A stretch of DNA of 64,000 nucleotides from Pseudomonas umsongensis (GTDB taxonomy: Bacteria > Pseudomonadota > Gammaproteobacteria > Pseudomonadales > Pseudomonadaceae): contig NZ_NIWU01000006.1 in NCBI RefSeq assembly GCF_002236105.1, positions 124,001 through 188,000 of the forward strand. Direction: 5' to 3'. Shown one piece after another: positions 61,128 through 64,000 of the stretch. Positions within the stretch are counted from its first letter, which is position 1; every line of letters begins with the position of its first letter. The translations under genes and the position numbers were made by a program. The notes beneath the pieces are model-generated. The model saw nothing but the letters and a program-made list of their open reading frames with translations, made no database searches and had not been told where the DNA came from.

Positions 61128-61409
61128 CCCTCACCTCATTGGAAGATAAGAACTACTCCCCAGTTAGAGCTTAGCTTCCATCGACAAACCGGCTGGACGC
61201 CGCGACCAACGGCCCTCGCAGCGGTTTTCACGAGACGCGCGGCAGTAATCAGGGTTTCCCTCGATAGAGTGCGGTCATGTATGCTACGGCGCTTCCTGTA
61301 ACTCCACTTCCAGCTCCTCTGGGCAACGAAAAACGCCAAATTGGCGTGATCACCGTCCAGCGTCGCATTGAAGAGGATTAGGCCACCCCTATTCAGTTCA
61401 AAAGTAGCC

Positions 61410-64000
61410 ATGCACGAACAATATCAGCCCCGTGAAATCGAAGCCGCCGCCCAGTCATTCTGGGATGAGCAAAAGTCCTTTGAAGTCAGTGAACAGCCAG
61501 GCAAGGAGACTTACTACTGCCTGTCGATGTTCCCTTACCCCAGCGGCAAGCTACACATGGGGCACGTGCGCAACTACACCATCGGCGACGTGATCTCCCG
61601 CTACCAGCGCATGCAAGGCAAGAACGTCCTGCAACCCATGGGTTGGGACGCCTTTGGCATGCCGGCGGAAAACGCCGCGATGAAGAACAACGTAGCGCCC
61701 GCCAAGTGGACCTACGAAAACATCGCCTACATGAAAAGCCAGTTGCGCAGCCTGGGCCTGGCGGTGGACTGGTCGCGCGAAGTGACCACCTGCAAGCCCG
61801 ATTACTACCGCTGGGAACAATGGCTGTTCACTCGCCTGTTCGAAAAAGGCGTGATCTACAAAAAAAGCGGCACCGTTAACTGGGACCCGGTCGACCAGAC
61901 CGTCCTGGCCAACGAGCAAGTGATCGACGGCCGCGGCTGGCGTTCCGGCGCGCTGATCGAAAAGCGCGAAATCCCGATGTACTACTTCAAGATCACCGCC
62001 TACGCGGATGAGCTGCTGGAGAGCCTCGACGAACTGACTGGCTGGCCTGAGCAGGTCAAGACCATGCAGCGCAACTGGATCGGCAAATCCCGCGGCATGG
62101 AAGTGCAGTTCCCGTACAACGTCGACTCCATCGGCGAAGCCGGCACCCTGAAAGTCTTCACTACGCGTCCGGACACCCTCATGGGTGCGACCTACGTTGC
62201 CGTGGCCGCCGAGCACCACCTGGCCACCCTGGCCGCGCAAAACAACCCCGAGCTGCAAGCGTTCATTGCTGAATGCAAGGGTGGCAGCGTTGCTGAAGCC
62301 GACGTTGCGACCCAAGAGAAAAAAGGCCTGCCAACCGGCCTGTTCGTCGAGCACCCGTTGACCGGCGAAAAACTGCCAGTATGGGTCGCCAACTATGTGC
62401 TGATGCATTACGGCGACGGCGCAGTCATGGCGGTTCCGGCGCACGACGAACGCGATTTCGAGTTCGCCCACAAGTACAACCTGCCGGTCAAATCCGTGGT
62501 TCGTACAAGTGCAGGCGACACCAACCCTGCCCCGTGGCAAGACGCCTACGGCGAGCACGGCACGCTGATCAACTCCGGCGAGTTCGACGGCCTCGACTTC
62601 GTCGGCGCCTTCGACGCCATCGAAGTCGCACTGATCAAGAAAGAACTCGGCGCTTCGCGCACCCAGTTCCGCCTGCGCGACTGGGGCATCAGCCGTCAGC
62701 GTTACTGGGGCTGCCCGATCCCGATCATCCACTGCACTACTTGCGGTGACGTGCCGGTGCCGGAAGATCAATTGCCCGTCGTACTGCCGGAAGACGTCGT
62801 TCCCGATGGCGCCGGTTCGCCACTGGCGCGCATGCCCGAGTTCTACGAGTGCAGCTGCCCGAAATGCGGCCAGCCTGCCAAGCGTGAAACCGACACCATG
62901 GACACCTTCGTCGAGTCCTCGTGGTACTACGCCCGCTACGCCTCGCCGCACTTCGAGGGTGGCCTGGTAGAAAAATCCGCAGCCGACCACTGGTTGCCGG
63001 TGGATCAGTACATCGGCGGCATCGAACACGCGATCCTGCACCTGCTTTACGCGCGCTTCTTCCACAAACTGATGCGCGACGAAGGCCTGGTCAGTTCCAA
63101 CGAGCCGTTCAAGAACCTGCTGACCCAGGGCATGGTGATCGCCGAGACCTACTACCGTCGTGAAGCCAACGGCGCCTACACCTGGTTCAACCCGGCGGAC
63201 GTCGAGCTCGAGCGCGACAGCAAGGCCAAAGTCATCAGCGCCAAGCTGATCGCCGACGGCCTGCCGGTGGAAATCGGTGGCACCGAGAAGATGGCCAAGT
63301 CGAAGAACAACGGTGTTGACCCACAGTCGATGATCGACCAGTTCGGCGCCGACACCTGCCGCCTGTTCATGATGTTCGCCTCGCCGCCTGACATGAGCGC
63401 GGAATGGTCCGATTCCGGGGTAGAAGGTTCACACCGCTTCCTCAAGCGCGTCTGGCGCCTGGCCCAAGCGCACGTCACCCAGGGCCTGCCGGGCCAGCTG
63501 GACGTTGCCGGCCTCAACGACGAGCAAAAAGCCATTCGTCGTTCGATCCACCAGGCGATCAAGCAGGCCAGCCACGACGTCGGCCAGAACCATAAGTTCA
63601 ACACCGCCATCGCCCAGGTGATGACGCTGATGAACGTGCTGGAAAAAGCCGCACAAGGCACCGAGCAGGATCGCGCGCTGGTTCAGGAAGGCCTGGAAAC
63701 CGTGACCCTGCTGCTGGCACCGATCACGCCGCACATCTGCCACGAGCTGTGGCATCGCCTGGGTCACGCCGATCCGGTGATCGATGCCGGCTGGCCCGTG
63801 CTGGACGAGAGCGCGCTGGTGCAAGACAGCCTGACGCTGGTTATCCAGGTGAACGGCAAGCTGCGCGGCCAGATCGAAATGCCGGCCAGCGCCACTCGCG
63901 AAGAAGTCGAAGCCGCCGCACGGGCCAACGAAAACGTGCTGCGTTTCGTCGATGGTCTGACCATTCGCAAAGTGATCGTGGTGCCCGGAAAACTGGTCAA
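61410..64000 (+). CDS. leuS: leucyl-tRNA synthetase, 3' end cut by the window edge
   Basis: About 863 codons of class I LeuRS are present; only the last few are missing. HMGH (residues 49-52) is the HIGH signature. The editing domain (about 220-420) shows FTTRPDTLMGA and AVPAHDERDFEF, so deacylation of mischarged tRNA should be intact. The second signature is KMAKS (627-631), with Ala for the usual Ser. The anticodon-binding and C-terminal domains follow, ending at PGKLV. The ATG is preceded by a weak ribosome site. Divergent to the 106-aa hypothetical over 282 bp. Confidence 0.98.
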   Translation, partial: MHEQYQPREIEAAAQSFWDEQKSFEVSEQPGKETYYCLSMFPYPSGKLHMGHVRNYTIGDVISRYQRMQGKNVLQPMGWDAFGMPAENAAMKNNVAPAKWTYENIAYMKSQLRSLGLAVDWSREVTTCKPDYYRWEQWLFTRLFEKGVIYKKSGTVNWDPVDQTVLANEQVIDGRGWRSGALIEKREIPMYYFKITAYADELLESLDELTGWPEQVKTMQRNWIGKSRGMEVQFPYNVDSIGEAGTLKVFTTRPDTLMGATYVAVAAEHHLATLAAQNNPELQAFIAECKGGSVAEADVATQEKKGLPTGLFVEHPLTGEKLPVWVANYVLMHYGDGAVMAVPAHDERDFEFAHKYNLPVKSVVRTSAGDTNPAPWQDAYGEHGTLINSGEFDGLDFVGAFDAIEVALIKKELGASRTQFRLRDWGISRQRYWGCPIPIIHCTTCGDVPVPEDQLPVVLPEDVVPDGAGSPLARMPEFYECSCPKCGQPAKRETDTMDTFVESSWYYARYASPHFEGGLVEKSAADHWLPVDQYIGGIEHAILHLLYARFFHKLMRDEGLVSSNEPFKNLLTQGMVIAETYYRREANGAYTWFNPADVELERDSKAKVISAKLIADGLPVEIGGTEKMAKSKNNGVDPQSMIDQFGADTCRLFMMFASPPDMSAEWSDSGVEGSHRFLKRVWRLAQAHVTQGLPGQLDVAGLNDEQKAIRRSIHQAIKQASHDVGQNHKFNTAIAQVMTLMNVLEKAAQGTEQDRALVQEGLETVTLLLAPITPHICHELWHRLGHADPVIDAGWPVLDESALVQDSLTLVIQVNGKLRGQIEMPASATREEVEAAARANENVLRFVDGLTIRKVIVVPGKLV

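Noticed and set aside
61136..61411. 91-codon minus-strand ORF upstream of leuS
   Set aside because: It fills the leuS promoter gap, has no recognisable domain, and overlaps the leuS start antisense.
61551..63065. 504-codon ORF antisense to leuS
   Set aside because: LeuRS signatures (HMGH, editing site, KMAKS) run uninterrupted on the plus strand.
63288..63302. KMAKS in place of KMSKS as a possible LeuRS defect
   Set aside because: Ala at this position is, to my knowledge, normal for Pseudomonas LeuRS; the rest of the motif is intact.

Overview
The window is chromosomal DNA of a Pseudomonas of the fluorescens lineage. This rests on gene order and sequence. The block rhlE, hrpB, fieF, rluE, amn, aidB-like, ladS, thiD, thiE, hemL, miaB, ybeZ, ybeY, corC, lnt, leuS matches the order I recall around PA3950-PA3987 of P. 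aeruginosa. Coding is dense and G+C-rich, and many intergenic gaps hold paired REP palindromes typical of fluorescent pseudomonads. I see no rRNA, tRNA, CRISPR array, prophage or insertion sequence.

Layout. (1) 1-6.3 kb: MFS exporter, catalytically degenerate DJ-1 protein, secreted small protein, purine permease overlapping trmA, then an overlapping DUF4160/DUF2442 pair. (2) 6.5-15.7 kb: tautomerase and divergent LysR regulator, then a quinate/shikimate catabolic island: type II dehydroquinase, quinate/shikimate dehydrogenase, TetR regulator, 3-dehydroshikimate dehydratase fused to an HPPD-like domain, MFS transporter and chemoreceptor. Together these can sense, import and convert quinate to protocatechuate. 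(3) 15.7-22.3 kb: a catabolic module of unknown substrate (DMT permease, TIM-barrel isomerase, Gfo/Idh dehydrogenase, IclR regulator, FAD dehydrogenase, aldo/keto reductase). Two related 15-bp palindromes sit in front of its two divergent transcription units. (4) 22.4-34.4 kb: tandem YpfJ-type metallopeptidases with a secreted hydrolase, HAD phosphatase and TesB thioesterase, divergent GNAT acetyltransferase and histone-deacetylase-like enzyme, flavoprotein, RhlE, a DMT exporter with an Lrp regulator, and two nuclease-like proteins. (5) 34.5-64 kb: conserved core block, including the LadS hybrid sensor, thiamine and haem enzymes, the miaB/ybeZ-ybeY-corC-lnt group, and leuS running off the right edge.

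The best candidates for new biology are the IclR-controlled module with its paired operators, a candidate promoter-spacer operator shared within the quinate island, an unannotated terminator-ended transcription unit at 42.3-42.6 kb that appears to share a -35 palindrome with the divergent Lrp gene, the DJ-1 homologue lacking its catalytic residues, and the DUF4160/DUF2442 pair with an AT-hook-like tail.
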